A DNA stretch of 64,000 nucleotides from Billgrantia campisalis. Lineage in GTDB: Bacteria; Pseudomonadota; Gammaproteobacteria; Pseudomonadales; Halomonadaceae. Below the pieces are notes generated by a model. The model was not told the origin of the DNA and did not search any database. It saw only the letters and a program-made list of their open reading frames with translations. Location of the stretch: contig NZ_JABFUC010000004.1 in NCBI RefSeq assembly GCF_022341425.1, positions 1-64,000 on the forward strand. The letters are read 5' to 3'. Numbering within the stretch: position 1 is the stretch's first letter; each line of letters starts with the position of its first letter. The position numbers were made by a program, and so were the translations under genes. Shown piece after piece: positions 63,762 to 64,000 of this stretch.

Positions 63762-64000
63762 CTAATCCACCAGCACCGGTATTCGCGCCAGGATGCCGAA
63801 GTTCTCCCCACCAGTCTGCCCCTTGGGCTCGTGGTAGTCACAGCTCGGCAGGAAGTAGATGCTCTGCCGCCGCCAGTCGGCGTCTTCATCGTTCTGGTTC
63901 TTGAGCGAAAAACGCTGCACAAAGCTTTCCCAGCGCGTGGTGCCGCTCGAGCTGTCGTTTGTCCAGTCACCGGGCCATTCGGCGTCCTCGGAGTCAGGGG
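63762..64000 (-). CDS. Unrecognised protein, C-terminal 78 residues
   Basis: The frame is open from the right edge of the window to a TAG at 63762-63764. The visible part is acidic and aromatic-rich (WPGDWTNDSSSGTTRWESF, then RRQSIYFLPSCDYHEPKG) and ends FGILARIPVLVD. The tone is that of an exported or surface protein, but I cannot assign a family. Codon-position GC supports this frame over the overlapping one in the same strand. The start lies outside the window. Confidence 0.6.
   Translation of the reverse strand, partial: PDSEDAEWPGDWTNDSSSGTTRWESFVQRFSLKNQNDEDADWRRQSIYFLPSCDYHEPKGQTGGENFGILARIPVLVD

Noticed and set aside
63734..63970. A 78-codon open frame on the minus strand at the right edge
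   Set aside because: Its translation is Arg/Thr/Pro-rich shadow sequence. The overlapping frame that ends at 63762 has normal composition and continues off the edge.

Overview
This 64 kb window is GC-rich chromosomal DNA from a gammaproteobacterium. The protein set (pst, mlaA, hrpA, fadD, dnaX-ybaB-recR, nap, tlyA, a PldA-type phospholipase, and the yqjD/E/K trio) and the style of its dispersed hairpin repeats look most like Halomonadaceae. That placement is an inference from gene content, not a database result. Most of the window is ordinary core genome. No tRNA, rRNA operon or CRISPR array is visible; the only stable RNA I recognise is the 4.5S SRP RNA (44917-45026).

Layout. 1-5919: minus-strand pstS-pstC-pstA-pstB phosphate uptake operon behind a clear PhoB promoter; pstB is cut at its ABC signature by the 5' end of a group II intron that runs off the left edge. 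5939-12000: an MFS exporter, transaldolase, a PP2C/STAS partner-switching pair, mlaA and a FabH-like synthase. 12088-23606: hrpA, fadD with a PsrA-like box, a vWA/membrane/glutamine-amidotransferase group and an S9 oligopeptidase. 23676-28777: dnaX-ybaB-recR-rnd-ycgL-ycgN. 28970-36190: a LysR regulator divergent from a tightly overlapping catabolic operon (aminotransferase, CoA-transferase A and B, M20 hydrolase, thiolase). That operon once continued into an amino-acid binding-protein gene, now destroyed by a decayed TnpB element.

36266-49042 holds the most unusual biology. A PII-like protein, two DUF1538 membrane proteins, a second PII-like protein and a CBS-domain protein form one compact operon. 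After the intervening nap operon (napEFDABC), aroQ and ffs comes a two-gene unit of an ATP-grasp enzyme and a 682-residue protein with a possible Cys-His-Asn centre, followed by a third PII-like gene. The three PII-like proteins belong to the same divergent family and lack the usual long T-loop, which suggests one regulatory theme for both loci.

49045-64000: a KefB/YbaL-type antiporter, a frameshifted AbrB-family membrane protein, tlyA, an MscK-type channel, pldA, yqjD-yqjE-yqjK and a TetR regulator. The SD and N-terminus of the TetR gene have been copied onto a 66-codon gene that leads into an AT-richer DUF3800 gene. A BaiN/HI0933-type flavoprotein follows, then an AraC-type regulator preceded by three iterons about 33 bp apart, and finally the 3' end of an unrecognised gene.
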